Source: CAYLMM01 sp964384825 (GTDB lineage Bacteria > Krumholzibacteriota > Krumholzibacteriia > LZORAL124-64-63). Taken from it: DNA of 34,011 nt. This document shows positions 13,819 through 21,171 of this stretch, one piece after another. The number at the start of each line of letters is the position of its first letter. Position 1 is the first letter of the stretch. Below the pieces are notes generated by a model. The model worked only from the letters and a program-made list of their open reading frames with translations. It was not told where the DNA came from and did not search any database. The translations under genes were made by a program, and so were the position numbers. Where the stretch lies: positions 1 to 34,011 of the forward strand of contig CAYLMM010000028.1 in the NCBI GenBank assembly GCA_964384825.1, in the 5' to 3' direction.

Positions 13819-15198
13819 ATGGATACGGCGACCCACCAGGCCCGGCGGACACTCTTGCGGACATCCGTTTCCGACGGCTGGATCCTGCTGCCGGCCAACG
13901 ATGCGGCTCCGCGCAACTACACCGACAACGTCTACGTCTTCCGGCAGGATTCGCATTTCCTGTACTTCGTCGGGGCCCGGCGCCCCGGCCTGGCCCTGCT
14001 GATCGACCCCGAGGGCGGCGAAACCCTTTACGGGCCCGCAGCCGATCCGGACGACGTTGTCTGGTCGGGCCCCCAGCCGACGCCGGCCGATCATGCGGCG
14101 GCCGCGGGCATCGCGAAGACCGGCACCGTCGAGGAGATGGCCGCCGTCGTTTCCGCCGCGGTCGCGAAGGGGGAGAAGATCCACTACCTGCCGCCGTACC
14201 GGGAGGAGCGGACGCGCCTGCTGGCCGACTTGCTCGGCATCGGATCCGATGCGGTCGCCGCGGGGGCGTCGACGGAGCTGGCCCTCGGCATCGTCGAACA
14301 GCGCAATCACAAGAGCGAGGAGGAGATCCGCCAGATCGAGAACGCCCTGGCGGTGTCGGCGCTGATGTACCAGTCGGCGATGACCATGGCCCGGCCGGGC
14401 CGCGGGGAGGCCGAGGTGGCGGCGATGATGCAGGGCGTGGCTTTGCTCTCGCAGCGCCAGCAGGCGTTCCTGCCGATCGTTTCGGTCCGGGGCGAGGTTC
14501 TGCACAACGAGAGCTACGGCAACACGCTGGCCGAGGGCGACCTGCTGCTGATCGACAGCGGCGCCGAATCGCCGCTGGGCTACGCGTCGGACATCACGCG
14601 CACCTTCCCGGTCGCCGGGGTCTATGCGCCGAAGCAGCGGGAGATCTACGACATCGTGCTCGCGGCCCAGGCGGCGGCGATCCAGAGCGCGTCGCCGCGG
14701 ATGACCAACCGCGAGCTGCATCTGCTGGCGGCGCGGGTGATCGCGGGCGGCCTGACCGACGCGGGCCTGATGCGGGGCGATCCGGACGAGGCGGTGGCCG
14801 CCGGCGCCCACGCCCTGTTCTTCCCCCACGGCCTGGGCCACCTGATGGGCCTGGACGTGCACGACATGGAGGATCTGGGCGATACGGCGGGCTACGCCCC
14901 CGGCGAGACCCGCAGCGAACAGTTCGGCCTGAACTGCCTGCGCATGGCCCGCCGGCTGGAGCCCGGCTTCGTGCTGACCGTGGAGCCCGGCATCTACTTC
15001 ATCCCCGCGCTGATCGACCGCTGGCGCGCCGACAGGAAACACGAGGCGTTCATCGACTACGAGGCGGTGGAGAAATACCGTGACTTCGGCGGGATCCGCA
15101 TCGAGGACGACATCCTGATCACCGACCAGGGGTGCCGGGTGCTGGGAACGCCGATCCCCAAGGCGGCCGAGGACATCGAGCTGGCCATGAACGGCTGA
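13819..15198 (+). CDS. pepP: Xaa-Pro aminopeptidase (M24B metallopeptidase)
   Basis: Removes an N-terminal residue preceding proline from peptides, using two metal ions. The 459-residue protein has the AMP_N domain at the start (NYTDNVYVFRQDSHFLYFVG region) and the pita-bread catalytic domain from about residue 170. The five metal ligands are visible: Asp in LLIDSGAE, Asp in YASDITRTFP, His in FFPHGLGHLMG, Glu in TVEPGIYF, and Glu in GGIRIEDD. GGAGG five bases before the ATG at 13819 fixes the start. No signal peptide, so cytosolic. It lies 43 bases downstream of modC and may be co-transcribed, but no functional link to molybdate is evident. Its 3' end converges on the metal-transporter operon. 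Confidence 0.9.
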   Translation: MDTATHQARRTLLRTSVSDGWILLPANDAAPRNYTDNVYVFRQDSHFLYFVGARRPGLALLIDPEGGETLYGPAADPDDVVWSGPQPTPADHAAAAGIAKTGTVEEMAAVVSAAVAKGEKIHYLPPYREERTRLLADLLGIGSDAVAAGASTELALGIVEQRNHKSEEEIRQIENALAVSALMYQSAMTMARPGRGEAEVAAMMQGVALLSQRQQAFLPIVSVRGEVLHNESYGNTLAEGDLLLIDSGAESPLGYASDITRTFPVAGVYAPKQREIYDIVLAAQAAAIQSASPRMTNRELHLLAARVIAGGLTDAGLMRGDPDEAVAAGAHALFFPHGLGHLMGLDVHDMEDLGDTAGYAPGETRSEQFGLNCLRMARRLEPGFVLTVEPGIYFIPALIDRWRADRKHEAFIDYEAVEKYRDFGGIRIEDDILITDQGCRVLGTPIPKAAEDIELAMNG

Positions 15199-15204
15199 TC
15201 CGCC

Positions 15205-15240
15205 GGCCCGCCGCGTCAGTGCAGCATGGCGCGGCGGGCC
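15205..15240. terminator. Inverted repeat between convergent genes
   Basis: GGCCCGCCGCG (15205-15215) and its exact complement CGCGGCGGGCC (15230-15240) flank a 14-base loop containing the stop of the minus-strand permease. There is no T run on either side, so termination is plausible but not certain; the right arm is also the permease coding end. Confidence 0.5.
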
Positions 15241-16322
15241 GCCTCGCGTCCGGCCTCGGTCAGCCGCAGCAGATCGCCGTCGGCGGTCACCAGCTTCCGC
15301 CCGCCCGCCATCTCCACGATCTCGCCGACGAATCCGGCCTCCCAGTGCAGATGATGATGCAGCCGCCGGCGGTTGCATTCCTCGGCGGCCTCGGGCTGCG
15401 TCTCGTGCTGCCCGAGATGGATCATGAGCATGGCCAGGGCGAACTCCCGGCGCTGGTTGGCGCGACGCCGGGCGGCCGCGATCAGGCCGGTGCCCGGGGC
15501 GGTCAGCAGGACGGTCAGGAAGATCAGGCCGACGACCGTCGCCATCGAACCGGCGATCGAGGCGTCCAGCACGCGGGCCAGGCCGTAGCCGCCGGCCGCG
15601 GCCGCCATCCCGAAGACGGCGCTCAGCAGGACCATCGCCGGCAGACGGTCGGTCAGCAGGCGGGCGGCCGCCGGCGGGCCGATCATCAGCGCCACGACCA
15701 GAATCAGCCCCACCGCGTCGAAGGCCGTCACCGCGGTCACCGAGACCAGGGTCATCAGGCCGTAATGCACCAGCGCCGGCGCGAAGCCCAGGGCCGCGGC
15801 CAGGCCGGGATCGAATGTCGCCAGCTTCAGCTCCTTGAAGAACATCAGCAGCAGGACGGCGTTGAGGATCAGCACCGCGCCCATCGTCCAGAGCGAGCGC
15901 GGGCCCAGGTCGACGCCGTTCAGGACCAGGCGGTCGAAGGGGGCGAAGGCCAGCTCGCCCAGCAGCACGGCGTCGGTGTCGAGATGGACGTTGCCCGCGT
16001 GCCGGGCGATCAGCAGCACGCCGATGCTGAACAGGGCGGGGAAGACCAGTCCGATGGCGGCGTCCTCCTTCACCCGCCCGCTGCGGTGCAGCACCTCGAC
16101 CAGGGCCACGGTCGCCACTCCGGTCAGGGCGGCCGCCACGATCAGCAGCGGCGAGTTCAGGTCGCGGGTCACGAACCAGGCCAGAACGATCCCCAGCAGG
16201 ATGGAATGGCTGATCGCGTCCGAGAGCATGGCCATCCGCCGCAGCACCAGGAAGACGCCCGACAGCGCGCAGGCTGCCGCGGCGACCGCCGCGATCAGCA
16301 GGATTTCGACGGCGGGGTCCAT
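15216..16322 (-). CDS. Metal ABC transporter permease 2 with a C-terminal cytosolic extension
   Basis: Second membrane subunit of a Mn/Zn/Fe-type ABC-3 importer. Of 368 residues, about 1-284 form a hydrophobic domain with family motifs LRRMAMLSDAISHSILLGI, GLVFPALFSIGVLLIA, FFKELKLATFDPGLAAALG and ALMIGPPAAARLLTDRL. Residues about 285-368 form a cytosolic tail ending LLRLTEAGREAARRAML, which looks like the last helix and wing of a winged-helix domain; it is rich in His and Cys in the middle (NRRRLHHHLHWE). The ATG at 16322 overlaps the TGA of permease 1 by one base. The frame is open far upstream, but that part is antisense-type shadow of the other permease. Confidence 0.88.
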   Translation of the reverse strand: MDPAVEILLIAAVAAAACALSGVFLVLRRMAMLSDAISHSILLGIVLAWFVTRDLNSPLLIVAAALTGVATVALVEVLHRSGRVKEDAAIGLVFPALFSIGVLLIARHAGNVHLDTDAVLLGELAFAPFDRLVLNGVDLGPRSLWTMGAVLILNAVLLLMFFKELKLATFDPGLAAALGFAPALVHYGLMTLVSVTAVTAFDAVGLILVVALMIGPPAAARLLTDRLPAMVLLSAVFGMAAAAGGYGLARVLDASIAGSMATVVGLIFLTVLLTAPGTGLIAAARRRANQRREFALAMLMIHLGQHETQPEAAEECNRRRLHHHLHWEAGFVGEIVEMAGGRKLVTADGDLLRLTEAGREAARRAMLH

Positions 16323-17452
16323 CAGCGTTCCTCCTCGGCGGCCGCCGCGTCGGCGGCGTCGGCGGCGGCTACGCCCGCGGGGGTCAGGCGCCAGGCGCCG
16401 TCGCCGGTCGGCTCGGCCAGCCCGCGGTTCCGCAGCTCGGCCAGGGAGCGGCGCACGCCGCCCCGTTCCCCCATGATCTTCAGGACGGGCACCGGGTGGG
16501 CGACCGTCGGGTCGTCGTGCTGGCGGGCCAGGGCCCTCAGGTCGAGCAGCACCGCCGCGATCCGCAGCCGCCTGCGGTTGCGCCAGCGGACGCCGGCCTG
16601 CCACAGGACGCCGCGCCCAGGGGCCGCCAACAGCGAGATCGTCACCAGGATGACGGCGCAGAGCACGATCGCGGGGCCGGTCGGGACGCGCGGCGCGAGG
16701 CTGCTGACCACCGCGCCGGTCACCCCGGCCAGGGCGCCGAAGAGGCCCGAGATCACCACCATCGGTCCGAGGCGGTCGGTCCACTGCCGGGCCGCCGCGG
16801 CCGGGGCCACGATCAGCGCGCTCATCAGGACCACGCCGACCGCCTGCAGCCCGATGACGATCGCGATCACCAGCAGGGCCGTCAGGATCACGTCCAGCGC
16901 CCGGACGGGCAGGCCGCCCACCGCCGCGAAGCCGGGATCGAAGGCCAGCAGCTTGAATTCCTTCCAGAACAGGGCCAGAACCGCCAGCGCGGCCCCGCCG
17001 AGGATCGCCATGGTCGCCACGTCGCCGCGGAGCATCGAGGCCGCCTGGCCGAAGAGGTAGCGGTCGAGTCCGGCCTGGGCGGCGTCGGGGCGGCGCTGGA
17101 TGAAGGTCAGCAGCACCATGCCGAAGCCGAAGAAGACCGACAGCACCAGGCCCAGCGCGGTGTCCGAAGGCAGCCGCGTGGCGCGCACGATCCCCATCAC
17201 GCACAGGGCGCCGATCCAGCCGGCCGCGGCCGCGCCCAGGACCAGGATCAGCGGGGCCTTGCTGCCGGTCAGCATGAAGGCCAGCGCGATCCCGGGCAGG
17301 GCCGCGTGGCTGACCGCGTCGCCCAGAAGGCTCTGCCGACGCAGCATCGCGAAGGCGCCCAGGGCCCCGGCGACCGCTCCCAGCACGGCCGCGCCCAGCG
17401 CCACGGTGCGCAGGGTGTAGTCGGTGAAGATCCGGATCAGGGTTTCGTCCAT
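16322..17452 (-). CDS. Metal ABC transporter permease 1 with a winged-helix-like C-terminal tail
   Basis: First membrane subunit of the Mn/Zn/Fe-type importer. Residues about 1-283 are the ABC-3 permease: FAMLRRQSLLGDAVSHAALPGI, GLVLSVFFGFGMVLLTFI, LFWKEFKLLAFDPGFAAVGG and VGVVLMSALIVAPAAAARQW (each quoted in part). Residues about 284-376 are an extra cytosolic module with GGVRRSLAELRNRGLAEPTG then AWRLTPAGVAAA, a recognisable recognition-helix plus wing pattern as in DtxR/MarR-type winged helices. ATG 17452 has AAGGA upstream and lies 16 bases after the ATPase stop. Having such tails on both permeases suggests a regulatory or metal-sensing role that I cannot assign. Confidence 0.88.
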   Translation of the reverse strand: MDETLIRIFTDYTLRTVALGAAVLGAVAGALGAFAMLRRQSLLGDAVSHAALPGIALAFMLTGSKAPLILVLGAAAAGWIGALCVMGIVRATRLPSDTALGLVLSVFFGFGMVLLTFIQRRPDAAQAGLDRYLFGQAASMLRGDVATMAILGGAALAVLALFWKEFKLLAFDPGFAAVGGLPVRALDVILTALLVIAIVIGLQAVGVVLMSALIVAPAAAARQWTDRLGPMVVISGLFGALAGVTGAVVSSLAPRVPTGPAIVLCAVILVTISLLAAPGRGVLWQAGVRWRNRRRLRIAAVLLDLRALARQHDDPTVAHPVPVLKIMGERGGVRRSLAELRNRGLAEPTGDGAWRLTPAGVAAADAADAAAAEEER

Positions 17453-17468
17453 GACGTCCTTCCCGCTC

Positions 17469-18329
17469 CTAGGGGCGGATGCGGCCGTGACCGGGGATCG
17501 TGCCGGAGGGCTCGCCGGGTTCGGGCCCCGGTCTCGCTCCTTCGGGCTTGCGCGACAGGAACGAGACGCGGCCGCCGTAGGCAGCCCGCAGGTTCCGGTC
17601 GGTGAAGACGTCGGCGACCGGTCCGCTGGCGATGCGGCGCACGTTCAGCAGGGTCACCCAGTCGAAATAGTCGGGAACCGTCTGCAGATCGTGGTGGACC
17701 ACCAGGACCGTCTTGCCGGCGTCGCGCATCTCCTGCAGCAAAGCGACGATGGCCTTCTCGGTGCGGGCGTCGACGCCCTGGAACGGTTCGTCCATGAAGG
17801 TGATCGCCGCGTCCTGGACCAGGGCGCGGGCCAGGAACACTCGCTGCTGCTGGCCGCCCGAGAGCTGGCTGATCTGTCGCGACGCGAACTCCGCCATCCC
17901 GACCTTCTCCAGGGCCGCCAGGGCGCGTTCGCGTTCGACGCGGCCGGGGCGGCGGATCCAGCCCAGGGTGCGGTAGGTGCCCATGGTCACCACGTCCAGG
18001 GCGGTGGTGGGGAAATCCCAGTCGACGCTGCCGCGCTGGGGCACGTAGCCCACCAGGGAGCGTTGCTCGGCGTAAGGCCGGCCGAAGATGGTCGTCCGGC
18101 CGGCGGCGGCGGGCACCAGGCCCAGGATCGCCTTGATCAGGGTCGTCTTGCCGGCCCCGTTGGGCCCGACGATCGCCATCAGGATGCCGGGAGGGACCTG
18201 CAGGTCGATATCCCACAGCACGGGCTTTTCGCGGTAGGCGACCGTGAGGTCGGCCACCTCCACCGCCAGCCGGGCGTCGCCGTGGGGCGAGGTCGCGGGG
18301 CGTCCGGCGCCGTCTTGACCGATGTTCAT
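17469..18329 (-). CDS. Metal ABC transporter ATP-binding protein
   Basis: ATPase of the Mn/Zn/Fe-type importer. From the ATG at 18329 (GGGAGG just upstream, overlapping the binding-protein stop as ATGA) it encodes 286 residues: Walker A GPNGAGKTTLI, Q-loop VGYVPQRGSVDWDFPTT, signature LSGGQQQRVFLARAL, Walker B ITFMDEPF and switch His in VVHHDLQTVPDYFD. The PQR...VDWDFP stretch is typical of ZnuC/MntB/TroB-type ATPases of this family. The C-terminal 30 residues are Pro/Gly-rich and probably disordered. A longer in-frame extension up to 18857 is antisense-frame overlap with the binding-protein gene and was rejected. Confidence 0.92.
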   Translation of the reverse strand: MNIGQDGAGRPATSPHGDARLAVEVADLTVAYREKPVLWDIDLQVPPGILMAIVGPNGAGKTTLIKAILGLVPAAAGRTTIFGRPYAEQRSLVGYVPQRGSVDWDFPTTALDVVTMGTYRTLGWIRRPGRVERERALAALEKVGMAEFASRQISQLSGGQQQRVFLARALVQDAAITFMDEPFQGVDARTEKAIVALLQEMRDAGKTVLVVHHDLQTVPDYFDWVTLLNVRRIASGPVADVFTDRNLRAAYGGRVSFLSRKPEGARPGPEPGEPSGTIPGHGRIRP

Positions 18330-19339
18330 CGTTCCTCCCGCGCCGCGCCTTCGGGAGCCAGGGCGGCGACGATGGTGTCGATGTTGTGCCGGACCATGCC
18401 GATGTAGTCGCCGGCCGGTCCGTCGGGATCGCCGAGGGCGTCGGAGTAGAGCTCGCCGCCGAGCGAGATCTCGAAGCCGCGGGCGCGGACGGCGGCCCGG
18501 ACCGCCTCGATGGAGCGCCGCGGCACCGAGGATTCGATGAACACCGCGGGAATCCTGCGTTCGGCGATCTCCGCGGCCAGGTCGGCGACGTCGGCGGTCC
18601 CGGCCTCGGTCGCGGTGCTGATGCCCTGCAGGCCGCGCACCTCGAATCCGTAGGCGCGGCCGAAGTAGCCGAAGGCGTCGTGGGCGGTCACCAGCACGCG
18701 CCCGGCCGGCGGCACGGACCCGGCCCGCCGAAGGATGTAGGCGTGCAGTTCGGCCAATTCGACCCGGTAGCGTTCGGCATTGGCGGCGTAGATGCCGGCG
18801 CCTGCGGGATCGACCCCGGCCAGGGCGTCGCGCACGACGTCGATCGCGCGGGCCCACAGCGAGACGTCGAACCAGAGGTGGGGGTCGCGGGCCCCGCCGC
18901 CCCCGGCGGGCTCCATCAGCAGATCCTCGGGGATCCCGGCGCTGACCGCCCGGGAGGGCTTGCGCTCGCCCAGACGCGCCAGCACCTCGCCCATGCGGGC
19001 TTCCAGGTGCAGGCCGTTGAAGAGCACCAGATCGGCCCGCTGCAGCCGGCGGACGTCGCCTTCGCTGGCCTTGTAGAGATGGGGATCGACGCCCGGGCCC
19101 ATCAGGCCGGTCACCGCGACGCGATCGCCGCCGACCCGGAGCGCGAGATCGGCGACCATGCCCGTGGTGGCGACCACCCGCACCGCCGTCTTTTCGCCGG
19201 TTCCGGCCCCGCCCGCGGAATCCGCGTCGGTTTTTCCGTCTCCGCAGCCGCAGATCGCCAGGCAGATGGCCGGCAGGGCGGCGGCCGACAGCGCGAACAG
19301 GATCCTTTTCGAGAGCATGCGCCGTTCGGGGATCATCAT
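18326..19339 (-). CDS. Metal ABC transporter substrate-binding lipoprotein (TroA/MntA/ZnuA-type)
   Basis: Captures Mn, Zn or Fe outside the inner membrane. The 337 residues begin with a lipoprotein signal; the likely lipid Cys is C32 in LAICGC. Typical cluster A-I features follow: VVATTGMVADLALRVGG, GPGVDPHLYKASEGDV with the first metal His, ARDPHLWFDVSLW with the second His, VTAHDAFGYFGRAYG, IPAVFIESSVPRR with an acidic ligand, and GGELYSDALGDPDGPAGDYI with the Asp ligand. A His-His-Glu-Asp set of this kind fits Mn/Fe-type proteins somewhat better than ZnuA, which usually has a third His and a His-rich loop, absent here. Metal identity is inferred. Two ATGs (19339, 19336) compete; 19339 overlaps the regulator stop as ATGA. 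Confidence 0.9.
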   Translation of the reverse strand: MMIPERRMLSKRILFALSAAALPAICLAICGCGDGKTDADSAGGAGTGEKTAVRVVATTGMVADLALRVGGDRVAVTGLMGPGVDPHLYKASEGDVRRLQRADLVLFNGLHLEARMGEVLARLGERKPSRAVSAGIPEDLLMEPAGGGGARDPHLWFDVSLWARAIDVVRDALAGVDPAGAGIYAANAERYRVELAELHAYILRRAGSVPPAGRVLVTAHDAFGYFGRAYGFEVRGLQGISTATEAGTADVADLAAEIAERRIPAVFIESSVPRRSIEAVRAAVRARGFEISLGGELYSDALGDPDGPAGDYIGMVRHNIDTIVAALAPEGAAREER

Positions 19340-19773
19340 GCGGTTTCCTCCCCGCCCTTCGCAGCCGGGCGGCGTTCGGGGATCGGTTCGCCGTGGGGAT
19401 CGACCTGGGGATCGCCGAGCAGTTCGGCCATGCGGTCCTCCATCGCGGCCGAGACCGCGTGTTCCCAGCGATCGGCCTCGTCGTGGACCTGCTCGACCGG
19501 CAGGCCCATGATCCGCAACAGGAAGGTCTCGATCAGGCGATGGCGGCGGATCACGCGCAGGGCCTCGTTCCTTCCCGCAGCGGTCAGGTTCACCCCCTGG
19601 TAGGGACGGTGCCGGATCAGGCCCCGGGCCGTCAACTTCTTGATCATCCCGCTGACCGAGGCCGGGGCGATGCCGAGCCGGTCGGCCAGACGCCCGGTGG
19701 CGGCGCTGCCCGCGTCCTGTTCCAGGGCGTGGATCGCCTTGAGATAGTCCTCGATCGATGCGCTGAAGGCCAT
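19336..19773 (-). CDS. DtxR/MntR-family metal-dependent transcription regulator
   Basis: A 145-residue repressor that should control the transport operon it leads. The N-terminal winged helix-turn-helix is clear: SIEDYLKAIHALEQ, ATGRLADRLGIAPASVSGMI, KKLTARGLIRHRPYQGVNLT, AAGRNEALRVIRRHRLIETF. The dimerisation and metal domain follows: VHDEADRWEHAVSAAMEDRM and LGDPQVDPHGEPIPE, the family signature including the metal His/Glu residues. There is no C-terminal SH3-like domain, so it resembles MntR or the short IdeR relatives rather than full DtxR. ATG 19773 begins at SIEDYL minus four residues, the expected position. The frame upstream to 20487 is antisense to tag and rejected. A palindrome about 20 bases upstream is the likely operator. 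Confidence 0.92.
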   Translation of the reverse strand: MAFSASIEDYLKAIHALEQDAGSAATGRLADRLGIAPASVSGMIKKLTARGLIRHRPYQGVNLTAAGRNEALRVIRRHRLIETFLLRIMGLPVEQVHDEADRWEHAVSAAMEDRMAELLGDPQVDPHGEPIPERRPAAKGGEETA

Positions 19774-19794
19774 GAACCGCTCCGCGGGATGATT

Positions 19795-19810
19795 TTTAGC
19801 CGCGACTAAA
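19795..19810. promoter_or_regulatory. DtxR/MntR-type operator between divergent genes
   Basis: TTTAGCCGCGACTAAA is a 16-base palindrome with a single mismatched base pair, in an AT-rich island within GC-rich DNA. It lies 22 bases from the regulator ATG at 19773. On the minus strand GATAAT just upstream could be a -10 box; on the plus strand TACAAT (19820-19825) could be a -10 for tag. The TTTAG...CTAAA half-sites resemble operators of DtxR-type repressors, but binding is inferred. Confidence 0.6.
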
Positions 19811-19932
19811 TTATCTGGATACAATACGCGGATCCGCCGCCGTCGCAAGTCCTCGTGATGGAAGGCGTGGCGGCCGGCGGCCCGATGAGCGATCATTGGC
19901 AACGCCGGCGGGCGCCGGCGCGAGGAGGAGTC

Positions 19933-20514
19933 GTGACCGGAAAACGACGTTGTCCCTGGCCGGGTTCGGATCCGCTGTACGTCGACTACCACGACCGGGA
20001 GTGGGGAACCCCCCTGCGCGACGACCGGGGGCTGTTCGAGTTCCTGGTGCTCGAGGGGGCCCAGGCGGGCCTGAGCTGGGCGACCATCCTGCACAAGCGC
20101 GAGAACTACCGCCGCGCCTTCGCCGGTTTCGATCCCGAGGCCGTGGCCCGTTTCGACGAGCGCCGCCTGGCCGAGCTGCTGGCCGATCCGGGCATCGTGC
20201 GCAACCGCCTGAAGGTGGCCGCGGCGGTGGGCAACGCCCGCGCCTTCCTGGATGTCTGCGCTCAGAGGGGCGGGTTCTCCGACTACATCTGGAGCTTCAC
20301 CGACGGCCGCCCGGTCCGCAACCGCTGGCGGACGATGGCCGAGGTGCCGGCGACCACGCCGGCGGCCGAGGCCATGAGCCGCGACCTGAAGCGCCGCGGC
20401 TTCAAGTTCGTGGGCCCGACCATCTGCTACGCCTTCATGCAGGCGGTCGGGATGGTGAACGACCATCTGGTCGGATGCTTTCGCCACGCCGAGCTCGACC
20501 GGGAGGATGCCTGA
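19933..20514 (+). CDS. tag: 3-methyladenine DNA glycosylase I
   Basis: Excises 3-methyladenine from alkylated DNA in base-excision repair. The 193 residues align in spacing with E. coli Tag: the zinc ligands C7, H20, H178 and C182 correspond to C4, H17, H175 and C179, and E41 corresponds to the catalytic-pocket E38. Motifs seen are RRCPWPGSDPLYVDYHDREWG, LEGAQAGLSWATIL and FKFVGPTICYAFMQA (each in part). The GTG at 19933 is chosen because AGGAGG ends four bases before it and it starts the conserved Cys motif; an ATG at 19855 would add 26 unconserved residues. It is divergent from the metal regulator and its TGA overlaps the next gene's ATG by one base. Confidence 0.94.
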   Translation: MTGKRRCPWPGSDPLYVDYHDREWGTPLRDDRGLFEFLVLEGAQAGLSWATILHKRENYRRAFAGFDPEAVARFDERRLAELLADPGIVRNRLKVAAAVGNARAFLDVCAQRGGFSDYIWSFTDGRPVRNRWRTMAEVPATTPAAEAMSRDLKRRGFKFVGPTICYAFMQAVGMVNDHLVGCFRHAELDREDA

Positions 20515-20789
20515 TGTGGGATGAGCTGATCCTGTGGCTGATCGTGGCCGGAGTCGCGGTCCTGGCCGGGCGTCCCTTCATGCGCGGGCTGCGCAACAGG
20601 ACGGCCCCCTGCGGCGCGGTCGGCGAGAACGGCGAGTCTCCCTGCGCGAACTGCGGCCTGGCCCTGCACGCCGATCCGCGGAAGCTGAAATGCCGCCCGG
20701 GCGATCATCGTCCGGTCCCGCCGGAGTCCGGGGCCGCGTCCGGGCCGGACGGAGCCCTGCCGCCCGAAGCGCCGCGATCCCGATCCTGA
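20514..20789 (+). CDS. Small single-pass membrane protein with a Cys cluster, unknown function
   Basis: I do not recognise this 91-residue protein. It begins with one hydrophobic segment (ELILWLIVAGVAVLAGRPF) followed by a basic stretch, so it is probably inserted with the rest in the cytosol. Then come four Cys: APCGAV, SPCANCGLALH and KLKC, an arrangement that could bind zinc or another metal. The C-terminal 25 residues are rich in Pro, Ser and Ala. ATG 20514 overlaps the tag stop (TGATG) and GGGAGG lies seven bases upstream, so translation is well supported. It converges with the thioesterase gene seven bases later. Confidence 0.65.
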   Translation: MWDELILWLIVAGVAVLAGRPFMRGLRNRTAPCGAVGENGESPCANCGLALHADPRKLKCRPGDHRPVPPESGAASGPDGALPPEAPRSRS

Positions 20790-20796
20790 ACCTCTC

Positions 20797-21171
20797 TCAG
20801 CTTTCGATCGGCCCGGGGCGGCCCTGTTCGTCGATGTTCACGTAGACCACGTCGGCGCGGGTCACGCGGATGGGATCCGGCACGTCCCGGCGCGTCGCCT
20901 CGACCTCCACGCGCACCGTGATCGAGGTGCGGCCCTTCCCGACGATTTCGGCGTAGTAGCTCACCAGATCGCCCACGTGGACCGGCTGGTGGAATTCGAC
21001 CTCGTCCATCGCCACGGTCACGACCTTGCCGCAGCCGCCGGCGTAGGCGGCGATCGCGCCGGCCTGGTCGATGTGGCTGAGGATCACGCCGCCGAAGATG
21101 GTGCCGTGGGCGTTGGTGTCGCGGGGCATCATCACCACGCGGATGGCGGGATCGCGGGGCCGGTCAGTCAT
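20797..21171 (-). CDS. Hotdog-fold acyl-CoA thioesterase, YciA-like
   Basis: Hydrolyses acyl-CoA to free acid and CoA, probably of broad chain length and cytosolic. The 124 residues hold a single hotdog domain with the YciA/BACH pattern: VVMMPRDTNAHGTIFGG, VILSHIDQAGAIAAY with the catalytic Asp, VTVAMDEVEFHQPVHVGD, and VSYYAEIVGKGRTSITVRVE. The ATG at 21171 lies inside the 3' end of the upstream Mut7-C gene (8-base overlap), so the two are coupled. A link to the acyl-phosphate genes at 5.3-8.5 kb is possible but not shown by position. Confidence 0.88.
   Translation of the reverse strand: MTDRPRDPAIRVVMMPRDTNAHGTIFGGVILSHIDQAGAIAAYAGGCGKVVTVAMDEVEFHQPVHVGDLVSYYAEIVGKGRTSITVRVEVEATRRDVPDPIRVTRADVVYVNIDEQGRPGPIES

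Noticed and set aside
16323..17204. N-terminal extension of permease 2 in its own frame
   Set aside because: Reads as Arg/Pro-rich nonsense over permease 1; the ATG at 16322 with a TGATG overlap starts the hydrophobic core.
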